Assembly (NCBI GenBank): GCA_000827205.1
Contig: KN832560.1
Location: 834,743 to 898,742, forward strand
DNA from: Plicaturopsis crispa FD-325 SS-3
Lineage: Eukaryota > Basidiomycota > Agaricomycetes > Amylocorticiales > Amylocorticiaceae
Reading direction: 5' to 3'
DNA: 64,000 nt
Numbering within the stretch: position 1 is the first letter of the stretch; each line of letters begins with the position of its first letter. Shown piece after piece: positions 22,730-34,084 of this stretch. The notes under the pieces were generated by a model. The model was not told the DNA's origin, ran no database searches, and saw only the letters and a list, made by a program, of their open reading frames with translations. Position numbers and translations under genes: made by a program.

Positions 22730-25464
22730 TCAATCAGCATGGTCTGTCTTCTGGGATTGGTAGAGCTTTGCGTATGCCTCGCCGCGTGCGAGCAACTCGA
22801 CGTGGGTTCCTTGTTCAACCACTGTACCCTTGTCCATGCACCTGGAGGAGGGGAAGGTAAATCATACAAGGTCTAGCCGTGAAATCAGGAATGACCACGA
22901 CTCACAGTATCAGATCGGCTTGTTTGACCAGAGGACCGATTGTCTTGGGTACGAGAATCATTGTCTTTCCCGGCCGCATCTCTCGGAGCTTCGAAGCAAG
23001 AGCCTGCTCTTCTACAGGACTCAGTGCCGAGGAGGCCATGTCTGCGACGAGCAGCTTGATAGAGCTGTTTGCCATCCTAAAAAATGCTCGTGATCTGTGT
23101 ATGAACGAGTGCGGCACAGATCAGTAAATCATACTAGTCATCGTATACGATGATATCCATTACTCACGCTACCAGACGCTCCTTTTCAATGTCTGCATCA
23201 GGTCGAATCAGTGGAGCTGCTCAATGTCAAGGATAGTACTGACTCGCCTGTGACCAAGACCTGCAATGGCTTGTTGAGCTGCGAGACTTTCCCAAGAGCC
23301 TCGGATATGCCGTCGTGACCAAGCCCTATAGCGCTTCTTCCAGTAGCGTCCAGGGGGTTGAGGGCCGTTTCGAATTTGTGGGGAAGCGTCGTGATCCAAT
23401 CGAATGACCCTCCGATCTTAGCAGCGTTCTCGACCTGGTCTTCAAGGTGCATGATCAATCCATTCTTGAGACCCAGCTGTATATTGTCCCGAATGGATAG
23501 CGGATAGATATGCGGAGTTTGACTGATGAACGCCATGGACTTGCGAAGCTCATCCATGATGAATGACTTGAGGGGTCGGTCGTCTACGAGGATGTCGCCG
23601 GAGTCAGGGTCGCGAAGACGAGCCAGGAGGTTGAGCGTCGTGGATTTTCCGCTGCCAGGTTCACCGACTACAACGACTAGCTGGCCTGGCAGGATGTCGA
23701 ATGAAACATCACGGATTGCCTCGTGGTCTTCGCGAGGATACTTGAACGATACTCGACTAGAAATATTGTGCTCAGAGCGAGATCAATCTTGCAATAACGA
23801 TAGATTATCTCACCAAAATGATATCTTCATCCCGGATTCCATGGAAGATGACTCTTGCCCTTCCCTGTGGATGTCGAGGGGAAGCTCAGTCAATCGGAAA
23901 ATATTCCTTGCACCAGCAAGCACTTGGGCAAAAGATGCATGATAGAACATGTATTCCGTGATGCTTAGGCGAATAGCACTCGTAGCTTGATGAAGGAATA
24001 CCATCGACGTCAACGAAGACGTAGCGACTATCCACGGAAGAGCAAACGCATAGAGAGCCTGACAGTGCATTGAGCCTTGACTACACTTGAGGCCACCGAT
24101 AGATATACACTCACCATCGGATGATCCGCAGCAATATCGGCAAGGAATCTCCAGTACCACGGACGAGGAGCATAAGCAGATACGGAAGACCCCGGATCAT
24201 CAATAGGACCCAAGGCATTCGACCTTCGTTCGTATTCTGGAGAAATATTCGTCGCATCAGTTGCAGTCGACCGCGGGCAAGACGATATCACTTGCCTTCC
24301 TGGACGCATTGGTTTGTGCCATCCATTACCAACTGGTCACGCAGATCCTGGGTAAATGCCATGTAGTACAGGGCGTGAAGTCGGTCGTAATCCTTGTTGT
24401 CTGTCCAGTAGACCCACGCTGCTTAAAATTTCAGTATGATGGGCCACCTGAATATCCAAGTCGCCAACACACTCACCTTCACCGCCTCGACCATTCGTAG
24501 GAGAGAGCCACATTACGATGGCCTGCGCAGCGCATAGAAAGGATAGAACCTGCATTTCCATAGTGGGTTTACGGGAAAAGATCCAAGCAGTAACGGCGCC
24601 CTGTAGCAAGATTGTTGAGATGAGGCGCAACTTCCGAAAAAGTTGGGCGATGAAGTCCCAGCCGGGGGCCTCATCCTGAAAGTTCCAAGGGCTCGGGGTG
24701 GTAGGATCTATGTTTGACGTCAGACTGGGCCAACACGGTTTGAGTCTCGCAATGCATACCCTCTGGTTTCGAGTACGGAACATCGACAGAAAGTCTCGCT
24801 ATATGGGACAAGAGGCATCAGAAACGGTTCTTGAAGATATCGAAAGAGTATTCGCCTTTCATCATCTGTGGCAAAAAATGGGCCCTCAGGTAGCCACGGA
24901 GGGAGCACCGTACACGTTCGCTGTACGCGCGCGTTAGTGCTGAGAGTTAAAAACAAGGTGCAGAAGAAGTCGTACCGAGCGTGGTCGACGAGGACGGAGA
25001 TGAATGCAGATGCTAGCCATGCAGACGCAATCATGTGCAGATGCAGTCCTTCCACTCGACGGTCCGCAAAACTCTGCTCAACCTGCGCGGGGAACGTGAT
25101 GAAAAACGCGTGTAGATGAAGGAATAATGAGACTCACCGCTACAAGTAGCGCATTGATGAGCCAAAGGTCCAGCGCAGGCATGGCACTCATCCAGAGGGT
25201 GGTGACGATATGTACCGCAAGATACCACGGCGCGATGCTGAAGACGACGGCAAAAAATCTCCCAACGTACGGAGCAGATTCCTTGATAGCATGGTAGGTT
25301 TCGGTAGACCGCTTCAAAGAGCACGAAAATCGAGACGGTGTTTGGTACGCCACGGTGTAGACGCCACATCGACGTTGGTGGATCACGCTGTGATCGTAAG
25401 GGTCAGGAGGGTGTGTCTGGCGCTCGTAGGCGGGTACGTTGGAGGGAGCTGGTCCCTTGGACAT
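22730..25464 (-). CDS. Half-size ABC transporter-like protein with degenerate ATPase motifs
   Basis: Twelve exons: 25138-25464, 24976-25082, 24856-24920, 24760-24798, 24477-24707, 24296-24418, 24115-24236, 23814-24058, 23248-23756, 23168-23192, 22906-23076, 22730-22841 (2076 nt, 691 residues). Hydrophobic segments fill the first 400 residues, followed by one nucleotide-binding domain. Walker A is intact (GEPGSGKST, residues 451-459) and the Q-loop is present ([17 protein letters not shown]). The signature motif LSGGQ is replaced by VLVTD near 586-590. The Walker B catalytic Glu is Met (LLVADM, 606-611), and the H-loop His appears to be Lys. Three introns use GC instead of GT at the donor (24799-24855, 24237-24295, 23193-23247). 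It may act as the inactive half of a heterodimer or as a regulator. Substrate unknown. Confidence 0.82.
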
Positions 25465-26950
25465 GGTGTTCAACGGGCGATGGACGTGGATGTTGGAGGG
25501 AGGTGCTGGTGTGCGGATTTGAAAGGGGTGTCGTTTTATATTCAAAAGCTATGACTCCGTACCTTCTTTTGACCGAACCCGATTCTTGTTCAGGCCGACA
25601 ATTCTGGCACAGGTTCTCCAAGCACAGGCCCCCGGTGTTTCCGTGTTCCATTGTAGCCGTGGTTGGGTCCACATGTTTATTTTCCGGTCGAAGATCCGTT
25701 CGCGGCCCCAAGGGGAGAATGAGCGGCCTTTCTGTCAGTCCCCTCCACGTTTGATATTGTGGGCGCGCAGTCAGACGATGTCTCCCATTCTTTAAACGGC
25801 CATTGAACGCGTTCCGTCAGTTACACACTGGTGTTGAACTGAGATTGATGGCCGTACCTTGGCCTAGCTCTCCACTCGCCCGCCTCCTACGGATCCTACG
25901 GAGGGTGTATGAATAAACGCAACGCCGTCTCAGAAATTTCGCCACCGACGGGGTTTCGGCGTACAATACCGGAACAAAAAGAATATCGAGCTTTGTACTT
26001 GCACAATGACTGCGACGAGCATGGGATCTCGAAATGAAGAGCCTTCAAGGGTCCCTACGCGCACTGGGTCGCCTGTCTGTCCCCACAAACCATTGGGGTA
26101 AGCAGAACCACAAGCAAACAACCAACGCAGGCTTACACTCATGGGTTTGGTTTACAGGCGTACCGCCAGCGTGCGGCAATGCTAACTGCGCCTCCACAGA
26201 CGCTGCCGTGCCCAACGCACTACAATCTCCCCGAGGAATCTCCCCAGTTGTGACTAATTTTTTGCATAAAAGTTTGCTGGTCGTATGTTGGATAGAGATA
26301 GCGTGCACTGATAACACAGCTTTCAAGGAACAACAGAATTCTGCACGAGTTAAGTAAGCCTAATTGTCTGCTTAGGGTGATCGTAAGCGCCCACAAAAAG
26401 CCCACCTGCATGATGGCTAGTAGCGGAGAGTATTTCTTCATCACGGTGGACACACCATTGACTGTACCAGAATGGCTGCAGCGTAGTCGGGACTCTGGAA
26501 TGCTATCAGAAATGCAGTCGCGGATGAATTTAGAAGCCGGTTGATGATCCACGACATGATGCGCCCGCCTGGGAGAACAGCGTCGCGAAACTGCTGAGTT
26601 GAAAACGCGCCCACAAGCCTACTAATAAAAGAACTTCGTTACTTGTATCCATATTTGAAGCAAAACAAGAGATACTGCTGGGGTCAAATTGTGGCGGTGG
26701 CTTGAAACAAAAGCATGCGGGTCCTTGTATTATAAAAGTAGCTATAGAGAGAGTTAGCCCTCTAAGACGACGTAAAGACGACGAGACACGCACATGAGAT
26801 GGGAGATAAGTATAGTCGTACAATAGCATGACCTGTCTGCTTGATAACATCTTTCAGGCGAGCTTTAATGGTGGCCGCCGCGGACTTTACCAGGAGCCTC
26901 GCAGTTCGTTCACCCAATCCTCATGCTAAAGGGCTTTCAGGGCCAACCGG
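25465..26950. other. Gene-poor stretch, 1.5 kb
   Basis: Lies between the ABC gene start and the 3' end of the BTB gene. Several minus-strand frames between 26045 and 26850 encode hydrophobic segments (for example LLAIMQVGFLWALTITLS), but they could not be joined into one gene with sensible splice sites. A decayed membrane-protein gene is possible. Nothing else was seen. Confidence 0.4.
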
Positions 26951-28037
26951 TCACTGGGGGTCTCCTAGGCCGAGCCACCCGTCTATTCGTTCCCATATAT
27001 CTTCCTGCTCGTTCCTCCACTCCTCTCGTTTCTCCAATATACATGGGGCGCACATCCCGTGAGCTGCCCAATCTAGATCGATCATGCGTTGCAGAGTTTC
27101 CAAGGGTTTATATACGCCGTCGTTCTCGAGCGCTGGCTGGATAACGAGCGGCATCCACGTGTCCGCCAGAACGTCAGTGCATTCCCGATGGGATGTCGTC
27201 GCTACCGTGAATAGGATGGGCGTAAAATGCTCCATGATCTGCGTCATCAACCGGGTACATCTCCGTGCATCAGTTACGGACAGAACGATAGAGGGAGCGG
27301 GTTCTTGAGGGACGCCGTTGTCCGAAGGGCCAGGCTGTGTTTTGTCACTGGGCAACGGCGACTCAGAGCTCGCGCCGTCTTCGTCTGTCACAAAATTCGA
27401 CGTCGTGACGAGGCTGTATAGAAGCCCCTTCTGTATCTATAGTCAAGAATAGCGTCTCGTCATCAATACCACCTCGGGATCTGAATAAGACAAGTTCCTG
27501 ACCGTTGGAATTTGGAACTCAGTAGCTAGAGATAGCGCTTCCTCAAGGTGGTCTGGATGAAAGAAAGGCGCGGGACCACTAGGGAACATGCTGATCATGT
27601 ACTGTCGCGCAAGTTGATGGACCGAAGGGAAATCGAGTTGCTTCGGAGAGGAAACTCGTAAGATGGACGCTACACGCGGGAAGGGGGTGGTGGAAGCCAG
27701 AACGCTGTGAGAAATAGCTGTGAACACGAGGAAACTTCATTAATATGGAGGAACAGCCCTACTTGTCGTGGTATATATGCTCCAGTAGATTTTCTACGTC
27801 CTCCGGGCGCACAAGTCCGCCACGGATTACAACAACAGAAGTCCCGCCATGTTGACTGCCTTCGGCGCTCCAATTGGGAAGCGCCCGCGATAGACGATAT
27901 AGCAGCGACCGGTGAACTTGAAATGCGCACTGCTCAGTGCAGAGGACAAGGGAGCCATCGTCGAACCAATATGTAGGATGTTTTCGGCGGCCGTCGATTA
28001 TCTTCGGAATGTTGATAGTATCCAAGTCTCTAGCCAT
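26951..28037 (-). CDS. BTB/POZ domain protein
   Basis: Exons 27763-28037, 27503-27704 and 26951-27436 give 320 residues. The N terminus reads PTYWFDDGSLVLCTEQCAF then FQVHRSLLYRLS, the BTB dimerisation fold as found in the large agaricomycete family. The typical central block (FPSVHQLARQYMISMFP, HLEEALSLATEFQIPT) follows. The tail contains CAPCILEKREEW, a pattern often seen at the C terminus of these proteins. The family is expanded in mushrooms, and members may act as adaptors or regulators; no specific role can be given. The conserved WFDDGS start supports the ATG at 28037. Confidence 0.85.
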
Positions 28038-28312
28038 GTTCAAACGTCGTAGGGTGTTGTAATCCAAGGAAAGCGTATAGATACAATGCAAGAGACAAAG
28101 TACAAGAAAACAAGAGTCCGAAGTCAAGGCGTTCAACTTCAATCACTTAGGTTTTGTTTAGGTTCGCGGATTCGACGACAATCATCGAATCAATTACGAG
28201 AGATAACGATCTCGTCGACTTCTCAGTAGTTCCGCGGAGGACCCGAGAACGGGAGCAAAAATCTCAGATACAAGAGCTATCGACTTGCTATACATCAAAC
28301 TGCGAATAAGAC

Positions 28313-29793
28313 CTAGTAGAGGACCTTGCTCAACCGCTGCACAGAATTAAGCAGTACATCCCCTTGCCGCACGACAGTTTCATATTGCGCATTTTTGAGG
28401 GATGGCCTTGTTGTCTCCACGATGCCATGCACCTTGTCGATCGAGGCATGCAGTCGTCCGTTGGCAATGAAACGGGAGAGTTCACTGGGAAAGACAGTCA
28501 GGACGAGTCTGGCATCAAAACATGTAACCGTACCTGTCAACAAATTCTTGACTGACACCAAAAGCACCGCTGAGACTTTCCATGGTAAGACTTCTGTACG
28601 ATTCCAGAAGCTGGCTGTATGCCAGTATACGCATCTCTCGGACGTAAAAACGGGCGTGTGGCGAAAGAAGACGCGAAGGGAGGAGATGCGTTTGTTCGAG
28701 CGTCGCTATCCGATAAGGATAAGTACCCATTGTAATGTCGGGTGGAGAAATCCTTACCAAGCGCCACAAAAAATTTGTCGTAGTGACAGTCGTATAGATT
28801 CTTCACAAGGTCACCGAGGATGGGTAGCTCAGGTAGAACTTGATTCACTTCCGGGGCAGCAATTATCTATGAACAAAGACAAGTTAGAATATTCTGCCGA
28901 TCTCCCACATAAGCACTCGCCTTTTTCTTTAGATCTACCCGCTGTAATGTCAAGGTGTTCGCAATGACAGTGAGTGCGACGAAATCGTTATACGGCAGCA
29001 ATTCGGTGGCGGTGAAGGTGGAAAGCGCGTCAATGAAGAGCTCGCCGCCGCGCTTGAATTGCCGGGTTGAAAGTAGGTGGAGGCCGCGATATACTTTGAG
29101 GCGGTTACGCCGATCCCAGTCACCGCCTTCTTCGACGAGCCTGCAAGACAATCGTTATTACTGATGCAGGGTTCCTTGGATTGCACCAGCACGTACTCGT
29201 CTGCTTTCGAAAGATTTGTTGTCAAGAGTTGGTTGTCGCCGAAGAAGAAACCGATGCGGACAAGGGTAAGAACGATGTCTATGCGCGATCCCAGTCCGGG
29301 CGTCTTCTCGAGGGCCAATTGTTGTGCTTCAACGGCGCGTTCCTAAAGCATCATACTCTGTAAGCAGCTCCGTCAAGCACTTCTGCAAGCCATACCTTGT
29401 CCCCTATGCGCGTCAAATAGTTTGCCTTGGCTTTGAGCGCGTCGGATATCTCGGATTCGCCCTCAGTCTTTTCTGCTTCCTTCAACCGCTCCTCGAGTTT
29501 GTCCAGTTCCTCTTTATTTGCCTTCTCCATGGACTCAAGTAACGCCGCGTCTGGTGCTAATGCGGAGGACGTAGTAACTATCCGGTAATACGGCGCCATT
29601 TCTGGGGGTATGGCCCATCAGCATAGGATATACATTGAGAACGTCAACCGCACGACGCACGATCTGCCTGAATACCCTCCAAGAGTTCTAGCCGTGCATT
29701 CTTGTGCAAATGCTCTAGTGATGGTGTAGAAAGGGTGAAAAGGTGCTGGGGAAGGTTCAAGTTGGGGATTGGGAGCACGATCTCGTCGGCCAT
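28313..29793 (-). CDS. RPN7: 26S proteasome lid subunit Rpn7 (PSMD6)
   Basis: Exons 29661-29793, 29396-29601, 29197-29342, 28921-29140, 28758-28866, 28534-28705 and 28313-28484 give 385 residues. The TPR-like helical N terminus ([18 protein letters not shown]), the centre ([38 protein letters not shown]) and the C-terminal PCI domain ([34 protein letters not shown]) match Rpn7. The intron at 28867-28920 has a GC donor (AAG then GCGAGT). A GT donor 12 bases on would insert residues ASAY into a conserved stretch, so the GC donor is preferred. Rpn7 helps build the proteasome lid. It is transcribed divergently from RPN6, with 247 bases between the two ATGs. Confidence 0.93.
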
Positions 29794-30040
29794 GTTGAGT
29801 TACTGGGAATGGTGACAGCGAAAGCAAGCGGATATAAAGAACGGCTGAAGCGTACAGAGGAGAGACAGAAAGCAGCGATTCGAGGAGGACGCGTCAGTAA
29901 AGAGATTCTCACGCCTTGGGACGCGTCAGTCCTCTTGAGTCCGCTGCGTTTTGGACCGTCTCCTCGTTGTCTCCGTTTCTCTAATCTTCGTTATATTCTA
30001 CACCAAAACTACCGCACAACGCACGAAGAACGTCGCAGAT
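29794..30040. promoter_or_regulatory. Shared divergent promoter of RPN7 and RPN6 with repeated ACGCGT element
   Basis: The 12-mer GGACGCGTCAGT occurs twice in the same direction, at 29887-29898 and 29919-29930, start to start 32 bases (about three helical turns). Its core ACGCGT matches the MluI cell-cycle box known from MBF targets in yeasts. Which factor binds here is unknown. No yeast-type PACE box (GGTGGCAAA) was found. Confidence 0.6.
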
Positions 30041-31892
30041 ATGTCCACCCTAAGTCTCCTCGAAGAGGCGCAGTCGATTGCTGCCACAAACCCGACTCGC
30101 GCAGAGCAATTGTACAAGGAGATACTCAGCAACACCGCAGGTCTGTATCTTTCTTTGAAATCAATACGCACATACCTAACGTTTACTCGTTCGACCAGCG
30201 TCCACGTCGGACGATACACCACGGACGTCGGAGCGGGACCAAAGCCTACGAGACCAGGAGACGGCCCTTGTGAAGCTCGGCGAACTTTACCGTGATCAGA
30301 AGTACGCGAAGTAGCCAGGCAAATGTTGCGAGTGCTGACTTATCTATGCTAAGGAATGCCAAAGGCATTGCGGAAGTTATCACGCTTTCCAGAGCTTTCA
30401 TGTCATCCACGGCTAAGGCCAAGACCGCTAAACTTAGTGAGTACGTTGGAAGACCTTGGGTGTATGGTATTTGATAATCTCCTCTCGCAGTCCGCACACT
30501 CCTCGACTTCTTCACTCCCATTCCTGACAGCCAACAAACACAAATCAATGTCTTGCAAGATAATATTGAATGGGCTAAACGGGAAAAGCGCATTTTCTTG
30601 AAACACAGTCTTGAGACGCGTCTGGTTGGCCTGTAAGCAACTCGACTACTCTTACTACTCTGATATTGAACATGATCGGCAGGCAACTGGAAACGTCCCA
30701 GTTCAAACAGGCACTGGCATTGATTGATACATTGCTCACTGAACTTAAACGTCTGGACGACAAGATGATTCTTACTGAAGTGCATCTCCTCGAGAGTCGG
30801 GTCTATCGTGGAATCGGAAATCTTGCAAAATCGAAGGTAGTTTACCTCGTCAGGACGCGTCTGAAAGCAATACTGATGTGTCGATGCTAGGCAGCACTCA
30901 CTTCTTCGCGGACGGCTGCAAACTCCATCTATTGCCCCCCGCATCTCCAAGCCGCTCTCGACTTACAATCGGGCGTGTTACACGCAGAAGACAAAGACTA
31001 CACAACTGCCTACTCATACTTTTTCGAGACGTTCGAGAACCTCAGCGCTCAGGACGATCCTGGGGCGCTCAACGCGCTCAAGTACATGCTACTGTGCAAG
31101 GTCATGCTCAATTTGGTATGTCTGATCCAATATCCCACTCGAGGAAACCCTAATGCGCTCTACTCCGTAGCCCGAAGATGTGACGTCGCTGTTGTCCATA
31201 AAACTGGCGCTGAAATACGCCCAGCTCAGGGAAGTTGAGAGTATGCGCGCCATTGCGCGAGCACATCAAAACCGGAATCTTGCCGACTTTGAGAAAGCCT
31301 TGCGGGACTATCGCGAGGGTGTGTTATCCTTCGCTCACTTCTGCTTAAGAGCGGCGTTCCCTGACATATACGGTGCAGAGCTTTCCTCCGACCCTACCAT
31401 TCGGTCACATCTAGCAGCACTCTACGACACATTACTGGAGCAAAACCTTCTGCGCATAGTTGAGCCATACTCCGTAGTCGAGATCGAGTATGTTGCACAG
31501 ATAGTTGGGCAAGGACGCCAGGCTGTCGAAGCGAAGTACGTTTCAACCGTACTAGCATTATGAATACTCACCGATGTCTTCGGCAACGACAGATTGTCGC
31601 AGATGATTCTCGATAAAATATTCCACGGAGTTTTGGATCAAGGCCGTGGGTGCCTCCTTGTGTTTGACCAGCCCGAGGCAGATGTAAGCACTCGATTTAG
31701 CCCAGCTTCACTTGGCGTTGACTTTTATTACGCAGAACACATATGGTGCGGCGATTGACACGCTTGAGCAGGTTGGGAAGGTGGTTGATTCATTATATGC
31801 TAAGGTTCGCCCTCGCGTTTATTTTTCAATTGTCGCCATATTTGACCCGTCGTTCGTTTTTCCTTGTGCTCCAGACTGTAAGAATAGCTTGA
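30041..31892 (+). CDS. RPN6: 26S proteasome lid subunit Rpn6 (PSMD11)
   Basis: Exons 30041-30140, 30199-30301, 30354-30436, 30491-30632, 30683-30836, 30891-31115, 31171-31318, 31379-31535, 31593-31683, 31736-31804 and 31875-31892 sum to 1290 nt, 429 residues. TPR-like helices ([53 protein letters not shown]) lead to the PCI domain ([49 protein letters not shown]). Rpn6 clamps the 20S core and 19S base together and is often limiting for 26S assembly. The last exon is six codons (TVRIA then stop); this short end is the least certain part of the model. Start and stop fit the usual 420-residue length. Confidence 0.93.
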
Positions 31893-32699
31893 GAATATAC
31901 GAGTCGGGACAATCAGTTTCTAGCCTCCCTTGTATCACCGTCGCGTGAGCTTAGCTGGCAAGCAGCTGTGCAACATTCATTACCTTCGTTTTTTTGCAAC
32001 GGAGCATATCTTTTACCGTTAATCGTTAGATACGCCAGAGCCGGAGGCCCGACCGTCGAATGCACGAAGTCGCCCAGTACCTCGATCACCGGTTCCTTCA
32101 TTGGACTCAAAACACTCAGTTTTATGCATGCCTTTCATACTACGGTTGAACCTATCGCAGTCTCAATTGCTTCCACGGTGTAGAGGTGTGTTCAGGGCTC
32201 GGACTGGCGATCACTGCATGTTGTAATTTACTAACCCATCCGGCCAAATATTAACGATTTCATTTTTGGCTTTGCAGCATGTCCGACTTGACGGAAGACT
32301 CAGGGAATCGCGGCGTGCGGTTTTGGCGTGCCTCAAATTATTTGGCTGTCCTGCACATGCTCACAAACAAGCATCCCGGCCTAGGTGAGTGACAATCCTC
32401 TTCGGTATATCTAGGCAGTGAAGGCTTATATAGTACGTGCAGGAATAGAGCGCTCCGCGCCTTCGTCGCACTGTGCGGAATGTCACCCAGTATCTTTCGA
32501 GTTGCGACGCAATCACGTGTGCATTTCAAACGCGACCAAGTACGCTGCACTGAACAGTGCGATGCATCGTTGTGCAATTAAGTTTGCCAATGTCAGCCTC
32601 TAGTTCGATGTGAGCGTAAAGCGGATGCCCTGCATCCAGCATCTACCATCGACCGTTTACACTTCTGTTCTGCCCAACCGTGTCGCCGACCTTCACAAT
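31893..32699. other. Intergenic with one weak two-exon candidate
   Basis: Besides the candidate at 32279-32603 nothing coding was supported. A Pro-rich + strand frame around 32020-32170 has no partner exon. Confidence 0.4.
32279..32603 (+). CDS. Weak candidate small gene
   Basis: Exons 32279-32384 and 32443-32603 are joined by a 58-base intron with a strong GTGAGT donor. They give 88 residues beginning MSDLTEDSGNRGVRFWRASN and including HCAECH. The first exon is preceded by a T-rich tract and TTTGCAG, so it may instead be an internal exon of a longer gene. No family recognised; chance cannot be excluded. Confidence 0.22.
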
Positions 32700-33881
32700 A
32701 TGGCTCCGAGACGAACCGGCGTCCACGCGTATATTCAAGCCAAGATCCTCGATCATCCTACCGGAAATTTTACTCTGCTTCGACTGCAGAATCCTATCGA
32801 GGTCGATTGCGACGATCATCGCGACATACAATATGCTTTGGGCTCCAGCCGGCTTCGCTTCATGGCTTCAGAAGAGCTGCATGCACAATATCCGCGCGAG
32901 GATTTGAACCTATACAAGGTGACTTCTTATCTTTCTAACAGGGCGGTTTCCTCTAAACGCGACCTAGGTTATACCGGATGTCCTGACATGCCGGCTCACA
33001 CTCATCCACGTACTCTCGAAATGCGAGGATGTAGACCTCGTGACACTGGAAGCTGGCGGGGGAGATCCTGTCCTAGCTCTCAAGCTCTTCGTCGCGGCTC
33101 TAGTTGACGAGGCAGGGCTCGAGGTTGCCGGGCAGTGGTTCCGGTCATGTTTTGCTGATGTGATCGACGCAATGGTGTTGCTTTTCATCGAATTGTGAGT
33201 CCTTTGCGAGCACCCTGCCGATACTGATATCGACCAGTTCTTTCTAAGTACAACCAAGCAAACAGATGCTATAGCTAGGTGTGTGTGTTGTAGAAAAGCG
33301 ACGTATGTTCGCCATTGTTGATTTAGTCCTCCCAGCGATGTAGCCGTTCGAGCCGGAAAAAGAGCATTAAAATACACGCCTCCGACACCGCCAAGGCCGT
33401 CCAAGAGAGCTCGTACCGGTACATTCGGTGCGTCATCCTTGTACTTATTATTGTCGTGAGACTCACAACTTTATTCCCAGTTCCCGCCCCCATATTCGAC
33501 TTCGAAGGTGCAAGATCACGCACGGGGTTGTCGGTTGTCCCTACAGACGGTGAAGATCTGGCGTTACCGACACGCGTCGCGCCACTGCGACCACGCACAT
33601 CTATACCCAGCCGTAGCGGTCGAAAGCGGGCGGCAAACTCAAGAATCAATGGTCGCAAGTCGACAACACGAACACGCCGGCCGAGTGCTGCTACCACCCC
33701 ATTCAGCACCGTCGACTTCGACTTCGACCCGCATGGTGCCAACAGCAGCGATCTCCTCGACAAGCCTGCCGCGCTTCAGGACGCTCGCCAGGGAGGAATT
33801 CAGAATGTTCTTCCACGAATTATCGAAGTTCATGACGTGGATGAGGAGACCTCCTACGCCGGCTACGTATATGCGTTCTAG
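32700..33881 (+). CDS. Unknown protein with basic central region
   Basis: Exons 32700-32918, 32968-33194, 33249-33278, 33327-33427 and 33481-33881 sum to 978 nt, 325 residues; the agreement of phases over five exons supports a real gene. The first half is ordered in character (hydrophobic and acidic, e.g. VLALKLFVAALVDEAGLEVAG). The middle is Pro/Lys/Arg-rich with a likely nuclear signal (PRPSKRARTG), followed by SRSGRKRAANSRINGRKS. The C terminus is acidic (IIEVHDVDEETSYAGYVYAF). I do not recognise the family. An upstream in-frame ATG at 32625 would add 25 residues. The ATG at 32700 has the better context (A at -3, G at +4). A nuclear protein is a guess from composition. Confidence 0.65.
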
Positions 33882-34084
33882 TCGAGTCGTGTGAAGGGCA
33901 ATTACTCTGTAAGCGGGATTTGCATTTGTATCCCACCTCGTCACTGAGCCTTTGTCAGGGAAACTCGCCATATGACCAGTAGAGCATCGAGAAACAGAAC
34001 GCCTTGATGAATTGCCCTCTGCTATGGATACATTGTTGTGTTTTAAAATACATACATCCAGTCTCCGTCTCCCCCAGATTACCG

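Noticed and set aside
24799-24825. A 27-base GT-AG intron in the ABC gene as an alternative to the GC-AG intron
   Set aside because: Far shorter than any other intron here. It puts the following exon out of frame, while the GC donor keeps frame and gives a 57-base intron.
26220-26850. Hydrophobic minus-strand frames resembling a small membrane protein
   Set aside because: The pieces could not be joined with GT-AG borders into one frame, and no family motif was convincing.
28867-28908. GT donor for the RPN7 intron (42 bases) instead of GC
   Set aside because: It is in frame but inserts four residues into a conserved stretch and makes an unusually short intron.
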